Assembly (NCBI GenBank): GCA_951813545.1
Contig: OX638352.1
Location: forward strand, 4,800,835 to 4,864,834
Direction of reading: 5' to 3'
DNA: 64,000 nt
Origin: an uncultured Poribacteria bacterium
Lineage (GTDB): Bacteria > Poribacteria > WGA-4E > WGA-3G
The stretch's first letter is position 1, and every line of letters starts with the position of its first letter. The position numbers and the translations under genes are program-made. The notes beneath the pieces were generated by a model. That model was not told the DNA's origin. It searched no databases and saw nothing but the letters and a program-made list of their open reading frames with translations. Of the stretch, positions 34,679 through 43,258 are shown piece after piece.

Positions 34679-36979
34679 TCAACTCGGACGATTGACAAGA
34701 TCTGCGAGATATTCAGCGATTTTGTCTGTAATCTGTTGTGCGTCTACATCTGCAAAGTTAAACAGTTCCTTGAGCATAGGGGAGATAGCACCCGTATCAA
34801 GTAAGGCATTCGCAAGCCTCCCCATATTACTTCGGTTGAGACCGCCTTGTCCATCGTTGTTGCCCATATCCAGAATCTTGATGCTATCAATTTTCTCAAC
34901 AGGTCTCATGAGTTGTTCAACAATGTCTGGGAATTCATCAATGAGTTCCATAATCGCCTCTTGGACGAGGACACGCTGCTCAGCAACATTTCGAGCTTCA
35001 TATTCTGCCATCTCGCCTTGCGCTTTTGCACGTGCTTCGGCAAGGATAGCATCAGCAAGACGCTCAATCGGCTGTGCCTGCGCTTCAGCACCGATGATTG
35101 CTACCTCGCGCTGCCATTCTGCCTCTTTCACCTGTTCTGTTGCCATCACATCCACCTCTGCACCCATACGTTCAGCTTCCGCAACCAGCTGCTCCTTCTC
35201 CGCGAGTGCAGTCACCTGCTGTTTATTAGCAACATCAATCTTGCGGTCTTCATCGCTTAAGGTAACCCGCAATTCCTGATTGATACGGGACTGTTCTACT
35301 GTCAACATTTTGGCAATCTCAGCGAGTTCGACTTGTCGCATCTGGTCGATTTGTGCGGTTTCAACGACGAGGTTCTTTTCGATTTCACGCTGTTGAACCT
35401 GTTGCTCCTGACTGAAGCGTTCGGTCTGCACCGCTAACTCACGCGCAATGTCTCGTAAGGACACACCCTCTTCTTGGGCAATGCGTGCTCTTTCCACGAC
35501 GAGCTGCTTTTCAATTTCACGCGTTTCGACCTGTTGATCTCTCGCAATTTGTGTTATCTCTACTGCTAATGTTTTAGCGATTTCGGCGAGTTCGACTTGT
35601 CGCATCTGGTCAATCTGTGCGGTTTCAACAACGAGGTTCTTTTCAATTTCACGCTGTTGAACCTGTTGTTCCATAGCAAGCTGTGCCGTCTGCACTGTCA
35701 AATCACGCTCAACACTTCGTAAAGACACACCCTCTTCTTGAGCAATGCGCGCTTTCTCTACCGCTAATACCTTCTCTATTTCGCGAACAGCAACGGTCTG
35801 TTCCTGTTCAATTCTCTGCATTTGGACAACGAGATGCTGTTCAATTTCGGCAAGCTGCACAACCTTGGATTGTTCAATCTGTTGTGTCTCGACGATGAGG
35901 TTTTTCTCAATCTCTCGTTCAGCGACAATCTGTTCTTGTTGGACGCGGGCGACCTCGATATCACGGTTCATCTCAATTTCTCGTTCTTGGACGACCTGTT
36001 CTTGTGTGATACGTGCGCGCTCAACTTCCTGTTTCATCTCGTATTCACGTTCTTGTACACCCTGTTCCATCTCAAATTGGAATTTGAGCGTCTCCGCTTC
36101 CCGCTCAGCGGCATAGATAGCAATATTCTTTTGTTGGTCGGATTCTGCCCATGCCTGTTGTTGCTCAGCTTCTAACTTTTGTATACGGGCATCAACTTCG
36201 ATTTGAACAATAGCGACCTCTTTCTCTTGTACGATCCGTGTTTTCTCTCGTTCCTGCTCGGCTGTGATTTCGGTAATTTCACGAATACCGACAGCATCAA
36301 ATCGGTTTTCAGCATCAAGTGTTTCAACAGGGGTTTGATCTACTCGAATGACTGATACGGTTTCAAGGGTTAAACCGTTTTGCGTCTCCAAATCCTCACC
36401 ACATGTTCCTTGTACTTTATCAGCAAATTCTTGGCGTTTCTGGAGGAGATCCTGAATTTCGCTTTCCGCTGCAACACTACGCAATGCACCTTCAAGTTTC
36501 GGTTCAATTAATTCGCGCACTGTCTCCGGTGTCATAGATTTATCACCAAGTGCTTGTGCAGCGCGCAAAATATCGGTTTCCGCAGGCTCGACTTTAAGGT
36601 AGAAAACGACTTCAACATCACCGCGGTTAAAGTCGTACGTAATTAAAGCCTCTGTTCCCTCTCGGATAACCTCAATTCGCATGGTATTGAGGGAAATCTC
36701 TTTGATTTCATGGATGATGGTGTTAACCCAAAGACCACCGGTGATACGAATTTTCTCTTTTGCACCACCCGTCCGCACCAGCGCGATATCGGCTTTCGGT
36801 ATCCGGTAGCGAATGACTATAGCAGCAAAAGTCACCAAACTCGCAAGCAAAACGAAGAGAATAGCTGTCAACCATCGCATTACGTCGTTTTGTCCAAACT
36901 GGTCAAGGTTTTGATAGGCAAACCAGCCAACAGCGACTGCTACAGCAATCAAGAAAACGATAACAGCAATGAAACGCAT
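34679..36979 (-). CDS. Flotillin-like SPFH membrane protein with long 22-residue repeat array
   Basis: 766 residues, longer than ordinary flotillins (about 500-550). Two membrane segments occupy about 3-24 and 37-58. The SPFH domain follows (about 60-225: ADIALVRTGGAKEKIRITGG, FYLKVEPAE, GLTLETVSVIRVDQTP). From about 230 to 650 the chain is a charged helix. Residues 339-580 consist of about eleven 22-residue units of the form LxVExxxIxQxxxVxxxEIxKx. Twenty-two is two hendecads, not a heptad multiple. Four units (264 bases) are duplicated: 493-580 resembles 405-492. Flotillins organise membrane microdomains and oligomerise through such helices. AGGAGAATTG precedes the ATG. Confidence 0.88.
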   Translation of the reverse strand: MRFIAVIVFLIAVAVAVGWFAYQNLDQFGQNDVMRWLTAILFVLLASLVTFAAIVIRYRIPKADIALVRTGGAKEKIRITGGLWVNTIIHEIKEISLNTMRIEVIREGTEALITYDFNRGDVEVVFYLKVEPAETDILRAAQALGDKSMTPETVRELIEPKLEGALRSVAAESEIQDLLQKRQEFADKVQGTCGEDLETQNGLTLETVSVIRVDQTPVETLDAENRFDAVGIREITEITAEQEREKTRIVQEKEVAIVQIEVDARIQKLEAEQQQAWAESDQQKNIAIYAAEREAETLKFQFEMEQGVQEREYEMKQEVERARITQEQVVQEREIEMNRDIEVARVQQEQIVAEREIEKNLIVETQQIEQSKVVQLAEIEQHLVVQMQRIEQEQTVAVREIEKVLAVEKARIAQEEGVSLRSVERDLTVQTAQLAMEQQVQQREIEKNLVVETAQIDQMRQVELAEIAKTLAVEITQIARDQQVETREIEKQLVVERARIAQEEGVSLRDIARELAVQTERFSQEQQVQQREIEKNLVVETAQIDQMRQVELAEIAKMLTVEQSRINQELRVTLSDEDRKIDVANKQQVTALAEKEQLVAEAERMGAEVDVMATEQVKEAEWQREVAIIGAEAQAQPIERLADAILAEARAKAQGEMAEYEARNVAEQRVLVQEAIMELIDEFPDIVEQLMRPVEKIDSIKILDMGNNDGQGGLNRSNMGRLANALLDTGAISPMLKELFNFADVDAQQITDKIAEYLADLVNRPS
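35305..35701. repeat. 264-bp internal super-repeat inside the flotillin-like gene
   Basis: Within the coding repeats, the unit around 35343-35406 and the unit around 35607-35670 differ at only a few third-codon positions and are 264 bases apart, which is four 66-base units. Surrounding units are more diverged, so this pair probably arose by a late duplication or gene conversion. Confidence 0.7.
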
Positions 36980-37049
36980 TCAATTCTCCTATAGATAGAA
37001 TGATAGCACGGAGGCATGGGCGCGCTTTTTTATACACGCCTATAATAAT

Positions 37050-38465
37050 TTACCGGAAAATCGTTTCGCTGCTGAGGTGCGTCCGGTATCGCCCCTTGAG
37101 CGGTTGACGTGGAGAAGTCTGCCACGCGAGGTTTGCTAAGTAACAGAGCGCGTTCTCAATGAGAGGTCTCGCTATCGTGATCCGATGTGCGTCCCGGGTA
37201 TCTACCGCAAAAGCGACGTAATAGCCATCTCCCCATTGCAACTGTAAACTGACAGCGTCCCCATTATCTTCCCTAACCGCTAATTTTCGATAACTTCCGT
37301 CGTTTGTTACCCAATGGTCGTCGGTTATAAGAGCGTCTACATTTACCTTATGGGGCCAGGTAAACATGCCAGTTTTTTGCCCATCGTCGGTAACTCGGAC
37401 ATTGCAGTCATTGGAATTAACCACGCGGATTGGGTGCCGGTTAACAGGAAGCCAGTCCCCGCGCCATTGAGGCTCAGTCGTATGCACACCATCGGGTGGT
37501 ATGATATTATTATCCATAGCGGAAGCCCAGACAATCCCGCCTTTGCGAACAAATTCCTGAATCGCCTGATCCGCATCTTCAACGAAATACTCACCGTCGT
37601 GGCCCGGAGCATTCCAAGTGAACCAGATGATGTCATACTCCGAAAGCGTAATACTTGAAAGTTTGATTGCATTGTTGGGATCCCCACGATTATCGGGATT
37701 GTCATTGACATGCACGGTCGTGAATTGGAATTCTAATCCTTCAAGCGTCGTGAGTGATTCCAAGATTGCTGGCTCGCCCGTCATATTATCGCCAACAACA
37801 ATTAGTACCCTGAACACACCTAATGGCACAATCTTTATAGAAGAAATAATATCCGAAAATGATTGCGAATGTGGAAGTGCCCTGAGGTTCCGGTGCGCCA
37901 CACGAAATTTTTGTGAACTTAAAGTTAGGTTAAGCCGCCGCCCTTCAAAATTCACATGCTCGTAGAAAATAACATGACATCCACTGAACGGGAAACTGGG
38001 ACCCCGCTGGATACGAATCGAGGACACCGTATCGTTCATACCGACGTCAAACATCGAACTGACATCGCGCATGATAACGCTCCGCTGGCCGTTATAATCT
38101 ACGTCGCGAAATACTTCGATAATGACCGGCACCGCTCCATATTCCGGTGGTGTCGGATGTGCTGATGGACTAAAGCTGATAGCCGTGATCGCATCCCCAA
38201 AGTTGTAAGGGATGTCATGAATATTTGGATAGAACCCTGGAGCAAGTACTAACTGGCGTCCCCTATAGTTCTCATGCTCATGAAAAATAGCTTTGTAGTT
38301 TGGTGACGCGTTAAATCCGGGTCCCTTGTAGATCTTAATCGAAGAGATAATATCTTGTGCTCCGATCTCTCCGGTGTTTGAGATCGATTCAACCAGCGTA
38401 ACTTTGCGTCCATGAAAATTCACATGTTCAAAGACTTCAACGACGAGCCTCGGCATATTGGTCAT
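37050..38465 (-). CDS. Beta/gamma-crystallin domain protein fused to ThuA/glutaminase-like domain
   Basis: 471 residues from ATG 38465, which has AAGGAG 7 bases upstream; the longer frame from 38549 has none. Four Greek-key motifs are visible (FEHVNFHGRKV, HEHENYRGRQL, FRDVDYNGQRS, YEHVNFEGRRL), pairing into two beta/gamma-crystallin domains in about 1-215; D/N-x-x-S calcium-site elements occur (NDTVSSIRI, SDIISSIKI). From about 222 the protein changes to a ThuA-like Rossmann domain (FRVLIVVGDN, SEYDIIWFTWNAPGHDGEYF, IQEFVRKGGIVWAS). No signal peptide. A calcium-binding scaffold linked to a ThuA-type module is a combination I do not know. Confidence 0.82.
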   Translation of the reverse strand: MTNMPRLVVEVFEHVNFHGRKVTLVESISNTGEIGAQDIISSIKIYKGPGFNASPNYKAIFHEHENYRGRQLVLAPGFYPNIHDIPYNFGDAITAISFSPSAHPTPPEYGAVPVIIEVFRDVDYNGQRSVIMRDVSSMFDVGMNDTVSSIRIQRGPSFPFSGCHVIFYEHVNFEGRRLNLTLSSQKFRVAHRNLRALPHSQSFSDIISSIKIVPLGVFRVLIVVGDNMTGEPAILESLTTLEGLEFQFTTVHVNDNPDNRGDPNNAIKLSSITLSEYDIIWFTWNAPGHDGEYFVEDADQAIQEFVRKGGIVWASAMDNNIIPPDGVHTTEPQWRGDWLPVNRHPIRVVNSNDCNVRVTDDGQKTGMFTWPHKVNVDALITDDHWVTNDGSYRKLAVREDNGDAVSLQLQWGDGYYVAFAVDTRDAHRITIARPLIENALCYLANLAWQTSPRQPLKGRYRTHLSSETIFR

Positions 38466-38988
38466 AACCCGCTCCTTGTTTTCAGGCGTAACCCGCAAAC
38501 GAAATTGCAAGTTAAAATTAAAATACCATTCGCAGAGGCAGTTTGTCAAGGAAAAAGGTTAAGAACTTCCTACAAGTCGTTTCAACCTCTCAATTAGAGA
38601 CTTCCTCATCTGTTTCAACTATAGTAAAACGCATAGTTAATGAAAGACTTTACTGCCGAATCGAAATACCTTTTCCACATTATAACTGAAACTCCTCTGA
38701 ATGTCAAGGTGTGTTAATTTTCTGGCAGAACTATTCAGTTTCCAGTAATTAGCGTCAATAGTGAACAAAGAGCAGCAGGGATCGGCGTTAGAAACCGCTC
38801 CCACAAGTGTTACTCAGTGCGCTTTGTAAACGCGGCTATTTTGGAGTCGGGAAGCTATCGAAGGGGCGCTCCTACACCGATTATTGAACTGAACTTTGTT
38901 ATTTTCCTTGATTCTTTGGAAAGAATATGATAAAGTATGCACAGGATTTTGGAAAAACGCTTTGCCAATGCAAGATAGAGGTGCCGCG
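38466..38988. other. Intergenic region between divergent genes, with R3-like repeats
   Basis: 523 bases. AT-rich near the crystallin gene. At about 38785-38880 there are two imperfect R3-related units (AAACCGCTCCCACAAG and GGGGCGCTCCTACACCG). No promoter was convincing and no gene is supported. Confidence 0.5.
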
Positions 38989-39861
38989 ATGTCTTATAAA
39001 AGAGTACTCCTGATTATTCTAATTATAGGTATCAGCAGCGTGTTAGTCTATTTTCTCGTTCGCGTGGAACAAGCGACAACGAAAAAGACGGCGGAATCAC
39101 GTCCAATCGCGCTCCCCTATAATTGGGTTGGAAGTATCACGAAGAAACAAATAGCAGAACCTTCCGGCATCACCTACCATCCGACACGGCGGACACTGTT
39201 TCTCGCTGATGATTCAGGCATCATCCACGAACTAAGCCTAAATGGGACGCTCATTCAATCAAAAGGACTGAATGAGCGTGACATTGAAGGGATTACTATG
39301 GATCCGGGAACGGGTTTATTGTATGCGGCTGTGGAGGATGATGAAGCGATCCTGGAACTTGAACCGGATAATCTCACGATTCAAAGAGAATTCAGGATCG
39401 GCAGGAATTTTGAAGGAGAGCTACTCCTGAGAAAAGGTGGTATGGGGATTGAAGCGATCGCTTTTGTGCCGGATGACTCGCATCCAGAGGGTGGTACTTT
39501 TTGGGTCGGCAACCAAACGTTTAGTCTCAAACCAAGGGACGAACCATCAGTTGTGTGTGAAGTCGTTGTACCACTCCGCTCCACAAAATCGAAAAGCGCA
39601 GAAGGGACGATTGTTCGCGCTTACAAGATGAACTTCATTGACATTTCTGGGCTTGCCTACGATGCCCAAGGCGATTTTCTGGTGTTAATTAGTGACACAA
39701 CAAATCTTTTAGTTGAGCTCAAACGGGAAGGGACGATTTTAAGTCAATATCTTTTGCCCGGTGACGAGCAGGAAGGGATTGTGTTAGATGGACTTGGCTA
39801 TATGTACATCGCGCAGGAAAACGGGGAAATTATCAAATTGGCAGATCGCCGTCTCCGTTAG
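38989..39861 (+). CDS. SdiA-regulated / phytase-like beta-propeller membrane-anchored protein
   Basis: 290 residues from ATG 38989 (AGAGGTG 5 bases upstream). The first 25 residues form one membrane segment (VLLIILIIGISSVLVYFLV), so the rest lies in the periplasm as an anchored domain. The body resembles the SdiA-regulated family beta-propeller: AEPSGITYHPTRRTLFLADD, ERDIEGITMDPGTGLLYAAVE, GIEAIAFVPDD, DISGLAYDAQGDFLVLIS, QEGIVLDGLGYMYIAQE. Catalytic activity is unknown for this family. No operon partner on the same strand. Confidence 0.82.
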   Translation: MSYKRVLLIILIIGISSVLVYFLVRVEQATTKKTAESRPIALPYNWVGSITKKQIAEPSGITYHPTRRTLFLADDSGIIHELSLNGTLIQSKGLNERDIEGITMDPGTGLLYAAVEDDEAILELEPDNLTIQREFRIGRNFEGELLLRKGGMGIEAIAFVPDDSHPEGGTFWVGNQTFSLKPRDEPSVVCEVVVPLRSTKSKSAEGTIVRAYKMNFIDISGLAYDAQGDFLVLISDTTNLLVELKREGTILSQYLLPGDEQEGIVLDGLGYMYIAQENGEIIKLADRRLR

Positions 39862-39927
39862 AGAGATTTAAGTTTTTACAGCGTGGTGTGGCTTTGTTTG
39901 GTATCCCGCCTCACTATTACTACCCAT

Positions 39928-40155
39928 CTATTTTTTAATTTCCCTACTTATCTCCCCATCACTTTCAAAACGCAGCACAGTAATTCCCGGAACTAAATCT
40001 AATACCAGATTGATGGACGCATACTGTTCTGCTGTATAGCCACAATCGGCTCGCCATAAAAGCTGGACATTTCCCTCATCATAGAGAATCCCATAGGCGA
40101 GTCTCTTGCCCTCAGCATCTTCTAAATGGAAAGATCTACGACGTTTGGTATCCAT
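39928..40155 (-). CDS. Small conserved-looking hypothetical protein (75 aa)
   Basis: The frame reads like a real small protein: a basic start (MDTKRRRSFHLEDAEGKRLA) then an alternating hydrophobic pattern (YGILYDEGNVQLLWRADCGY) and a C-terminal hydrophobic strand (GITVLRFESDGEISREIKK). I do not recognise it. No clear ribosome site precedes the ATG at 40155, which keeps confidence moderate. It lies 69 bases beyond the stop of the MqnD-like gene, transcribed toward 39928. Confidence 0.5.
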   Translation of the reverse strand: MDTKRRRSFHLEDAEGKRLAYGILYDEGNVQLLWRADCGYTAEQYASINLVLDLVPGITVLRFESDGEISREIKK

Positions 40156-40223
40156 GGATGTTTATACGCGGATAAAAGTTGTGAGGTATAGAGATATCAC
40201 CTTATGGCAAATAAGGTGTGCGG

Positions 40224-41063
40224 TTACCCAAGACTGACAAACTCAGCGTCTACGCGGTGCGGGATTATCCCAGCTGCATTACCGCGGTGGAGCAATTCTC
40301 GGACCCCTGCTCTACCCTTCTCGCCATAATCAAGCGTATAGTCATTGACGTACATTCCGACAAATTCGTCAGCGAGCGCGGTCTCCATGTCGCGTGCGTA
40401 GGTCATGGCATACTCCAGCCCGCGTGCCCGATGGTCGAGTGAGTACTGAATGCTCTGTTTGAGTAATGCTGTTATCTTGCGGATTTTCTCGGTGCCGAGG
40501 TCGCGGCGAATCACATTGGCACCCAGAGGCAGTGGAAGCCCTGTTTCCTCATACCACCATTCTCCTAAGTCGATGACTTTGTGAAGCCCTTCACGTGCGT
40601 AAGTCAACTGTCCCTCGTGAATAATAAGTCCGGCATCTACTTCGTTCTGTTGAACAGCGTCTAATATTTTATCAAACGGGCGGGTCTCTGCCTCAAAATT
40701 TGGTTGGAAAAGGCTAAGGGTGAGATAGGCGGTCGTCATCTCACCGGGTATCGCAATGCGTTTGCCTTCAAGGGTATCTATCGGTGTTTTGGAAACAACG
40801 AGGGGACCGTACTGGTCGCCAATACTTGCCCCACACGGCATGAACATATAATCCTTTGCGACATAAGCGTAAGCGTGAACAGAGATTGCCGTAACTTCAA
40901 GTTCAGCAGCAAGCGCACGCCGATTTAAGGTTTCAATATCTTCAATAACATGGACAATCTCAAACGGACCCGTTGGGATTAGATCCTTAGCGAGTGCATA
41001 GAACATGAAAGCATCATCGGAATCCGGGCTGTGTCCAATCCGAATTGTTTCTTTCTGTGACAT
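40224..41063 (-). CDS. mqnD: MqnD/MqnA family protein (futalosine menaquinone pathway enzyme or binding protein)
   Basis: 279 residues from ATG 41063, which has AAGGAAT 3 bases upstream. The fold is a periplasmic-binding-protein-like enzyme of the VitK2_biosynth family. The motif SPDSDDAFMFYAL near the start resembles the SPxPxD of MqnD, 1,4-dihydroxy-6-naphthoate synthase, rather than MqnA. Later parts (ISVHAYAYV, GEMTTAYLTLSLFQ, GLIIHEGQLTYAREGL, WWYEETGLPLPLGANVI) fit this family well. It would make a menaquinone precursor in the cytoplasm. The exact MqnA/MqnD assignment is from motif only; no other menaquinone genes are in the window. Confidence 0.8.
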   Translation of the reverse strand: MSQKETIRIGHSPDSDDAFMFYALAKDLIPTGPFEIVHVIEDIETLNRRALAAELEVTAISVHAYAYVAKDYMFMPCGASIGDQYGPLVVSKTPIDTLEGKRIAIPGEMTTAYLTLSLFQPNFEAETRPFDKILDAVQQNEVDAGLIIHEGQLTYAREGLHKVIDLGEWWYEETGLPLPLGANVIRRDLGTEKIRKITALLKQSIQYSLDHRARGLEYAMTYARDMETALADEFVGMYVNDYTLDYGEKGRAGVRELLHRGNAAGIIPHRVDAEFVSLG

Positions 41064-41176
41064 AGTATTCCTTATCTGGTTGTAGTTTTGTTTAGGTAGT
41101 GGTATAATGCAGTTGATTAGACCCATTCTTAATTAATTTCGAGGTTTTTCAGAGACATCTTTTGTCATTAGAAAAC

Positions 41177-42121
41177 ATGAGTTTACAAGCGACATCCAAA
41201 TACCTTTATCTCACAGCAATTCCACAAGGACTCACAGAATTAGTGAGTGCGGAGTGCATTACCCTAACAGGATCTACACCGAATGAACACGGCATAGCGA
41301 TTTCGGACAGGTGCGTTGATGTCAAACGGGGTGCATATCTAAAAAGTTGCATGGAAGTCCTTTTTGAAACAGCAAGTCTCGCTGAACTCCGCGCAAACAT
41401 CACGTCCACAGGTTTGCACGCTGATGAATTTCGGGTATCCGTCGTGAAAAAGCCTCGCAGCCTTAAGATAAACTCTATGACACTCGCTCGGGATATCGGC
41501 AATGTCATTGATGGTAGTGCGAACCTACGCCAACCGAAGGTTACCTTTCTCACAGTCGTCACATCCGAGAAAATGTGGTTTGGGCGACTCCTCTCTGAAT
41601 CTGATAGTATCTGGCTTGCACACAGCCAACGCCCTCATGTAACATCAAGTTCGTTACCAGCGCGACTCGCGCGTGTCCTCGTCAATTTAGTGGCATTTCC
41701 AGGGGATAGCCTGCTCGATCCATGCTGCGGGACCGGAACGATTGTAATGTCCGCAGCACATAGCGGTATCCACGCGGTCGGCTACGATGTCAATCCACGC
41801 ATGATAGGTGCAACAACGAAGAATCTTCAGCATTTTGGACTCTCGGCAAATGTCGCATTAGGCGACGCAACACAAATTCGCGGGCAGTTTGACGCTATCG
41901 CAACAGACTTACCCTACGGTATCAATCTCGTCAAAGACGACTCTCAAAAGGAAAAGATTTTGTCGAATCTGCGAACATGTGCACCGAAAGTAGCGTTCAT
42001 TGACCTTCGAGATCTCAGTAAGTCCTTGACTAACTTAGGTTACCAGATTGAAGCGGTCCTACCGGTGCCGAAACTGAGCATCGTGCGGCGTATTTTCATT
42101 GTTTCTACGACACAATCATAG
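41177..42121 (+). CDS. THUMP/UPF0020-type RNA guanine-N2 methyltransferase-like protein
   Basis: About 314 residues (ATG 41177; TTG 41162 is in frame and neither has a good ribosome site). The N-terminal half has a THUMP-like region. The C-terminal half is a class I SAM methyltransferase: LLDPCCGTGTIVMSAA (motif I) and the RNA-amine catalytic motif TDLPYG. This resembles Trm14/Trm-G10-type tRNA m2G enzymes and RlmL-like proteins. The substrate base is not known. The final Ser/Val-rich end is ordinary. It is divergent from the MqnD-like gene. Confidence 0.82.
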   Translation: MSLQATSKYLYLTAIPQGLTELVSAECITLTGSTPNEHGIAISDRCVDVKRGAYLKSCMEVLFETASLAELRANITSTGLHADEFRVSVVKKPRSLKINSMTLARDIGNVIDGSANLRQPKVTFLTVVTSEKMWFGRLLSESDSIWLAHSQRPHVTSSSLPARLARVLVNLVAFPGDSLLDPCCGTGTIVMSAAHSGIHAVGYDVNPRMIGATTKNLQHFGLSANVALGDATQIRGQFDAIATDLPYGINLVKDDSQKEKILSNLRTCAPKVAFIDLRDLSKSLTNLGYQIEAVLPVPKLSIVRRIFIVSTTQS

Positions 42122-42168
42122 AACCGCTACAGTGTGGGAGCCTATGTGCGAATGAAGCAACCCAAGGC

Positions 42169-42609
42169 TCAATAATCCTCAATGTTTTCATAGAAATCAG
42201 TTTCCGGTAGATACTCCTCCTCATTGAGTTCTTCCTCTTCATGCCCTTCGTATTCTTTCCGGCTAAGGAGCGTATCTATTTCATTGGGATTCTCAAGCCG
42301 AAATCTACAAATCCATCCATCACCTTCTGGGAAACGGTTGATGAGGTCAACATCATCTTCAAGCGCAGCGTTGATTTCATAAACTTCGCCCGTTACAGGC
42401 GCGTAGATATAGAAATTTCTTCCATCTGATGTCTCAATGCGCCCGATAATTTCGCCCTGCTCGTATTCGTCGAGCACCGGCAACTCTATAAAGATGATAT
42501 TGCTATAAACCTCCTGAATCCGTTCAGTGATCCCGATGTTACATTCTCTTGAACTGAGAAACTCAATCCATTCATGCGTTGTTGTATATTTTATCTCCAT
42601 ATTTTTCAT
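42169..42609 (-). CDS. GcvH-like protein lacking the lipoyl lysine
   Basis: 146 residues; ATG 42609 has GGAGG 9 bases upstream. The fold pattern matches glycine cleavage H protein: THEWIEF, IGITERIQEVYSNIIFIELP, GRIET...YIYAPVTGEVYEIN, INRFPEGDGWICRFR. In true GcvH the lipoate is carried on a lysine in VESVKA. Here this stretch reads IETSDGRNF (Glu59 to Phe66) with aspartate at the lysine position and one added residue. So it probably is not lipoylated and has another role. The C-terminal 30 residues are strongly acidic (EEEELNEEEYLPET). No glycine cleavage genes are near; it sits 31 bases beyond yigZ. Confidence 0.82.
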   Translation of the reverse strand: MKNMEIKYTTTHEWIEFLSSRECNIGITERIQEVYSNIIFIELPVLDEYEQGEIIGRIETSDGRNFYIYAPVTGEVYEINAALEDDVDLINRFPEGDGWICRFRLENPNEIDTLLSRKEYEGHEEEELNEEEYLPETDFYENIEDY

Positions 42610-42643
42610 CACGGATGTCCTCCCATTAGACCTGATGGTTCTC

Positions 42644-43234
42644 TCACGTTACAATTCCAAGACCTTCAAGTTGTGTCTGAAAAGGCTTAAAAGCATTTTG
42701 CCGAATCCGAATTTCAATAATTGGATTCGGGTCATATTTTATATCTATGACTTTTCCACCCATGCGTTTGCAGAGGGTAACAACAGTACCAATATCTGGA
42801 TAATTGACTTTTAGATATAAGTTCTGATGAAAGATACGGTTTTCAATTGTAGCATTTTGAAGACATTCTCTCGCACATCGACCATACGCGCGGATCAACC
42901 CGCCAACACCGAGATTGACACCACCGTAATATCGAGCAATGACACAGATAGTATTAGACAAATCAAAGGCACGAATTGCGGAGAGGATAGGCGGACCAGC
43001 GGAATGAGTAGGTTCCCCCGCATCCGTTGCATACTCACGCAATGTGTCTCCACTGCCGATACTGTACGCATAACAGTAGTGTGAGGCACGTGGGCTTCGC
43101 TCTTGCACTTGGCTCAGAAAATCTTTAACACCCGCTTGGGTATGCACAGTTGTCGCCTCTCCAAAAAATCGAGATTTCTTTACAACATGATGTGCCTGGG
43201 CTATTCCCACCACCGTTCTATACTCGTCAGACAT
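42644..43234 (-). CDS. yigZ: YigZ family protein (IMPACT N-terminal domain)
   Basis: 196 residues, typical for YigZ. The conserved block reads KSRFFGEA, RASHYCYAY, DAGEPTHSAGPPIL and RYYGGVNLGVGGLIRAYG, all hallmarks of the YigZ/IMPACT fold. The C-terminal ferredoxin-like domain (VNYPDIGTVVTLCKRMGG...IEIRIRQ) is present. YigZ function is not settled; it may bind nucleic acid or regulate translation. No near ribosome site for ATG 43234. It stands between the GcvH-like gene and the PorV-like gene, all on the minus strand. Confidence 0.93.
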   Translation of the reverse strand: MSDEYRTVVGIAQAHHVVKKSRFFGEATTVHTQAGVKDFLSQVQERSPRASHYCYAYSIGSGDTLREYATDAGEPTHSAGPPILSAIRAFDLSNTICVIARYYGGVNLGVGGLIRAYGRCARECLQNATIENRIFHQNLYLKVNYPDIGTVVTLCKRMGGKVIDIKYDPNPIIEIRIRQNAFKPFQTQLEGLGIVT

Positions 43235-43258
43235 ACGTCACAACCGTAGCCTCACTTC

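Noticed and set aside
34847..36175. Several long plus-strand frames opposite the flotillin-like gene
   Set aside because: They follow from the low-complexity repeats on the other strand and lack starts with ribosome sites.
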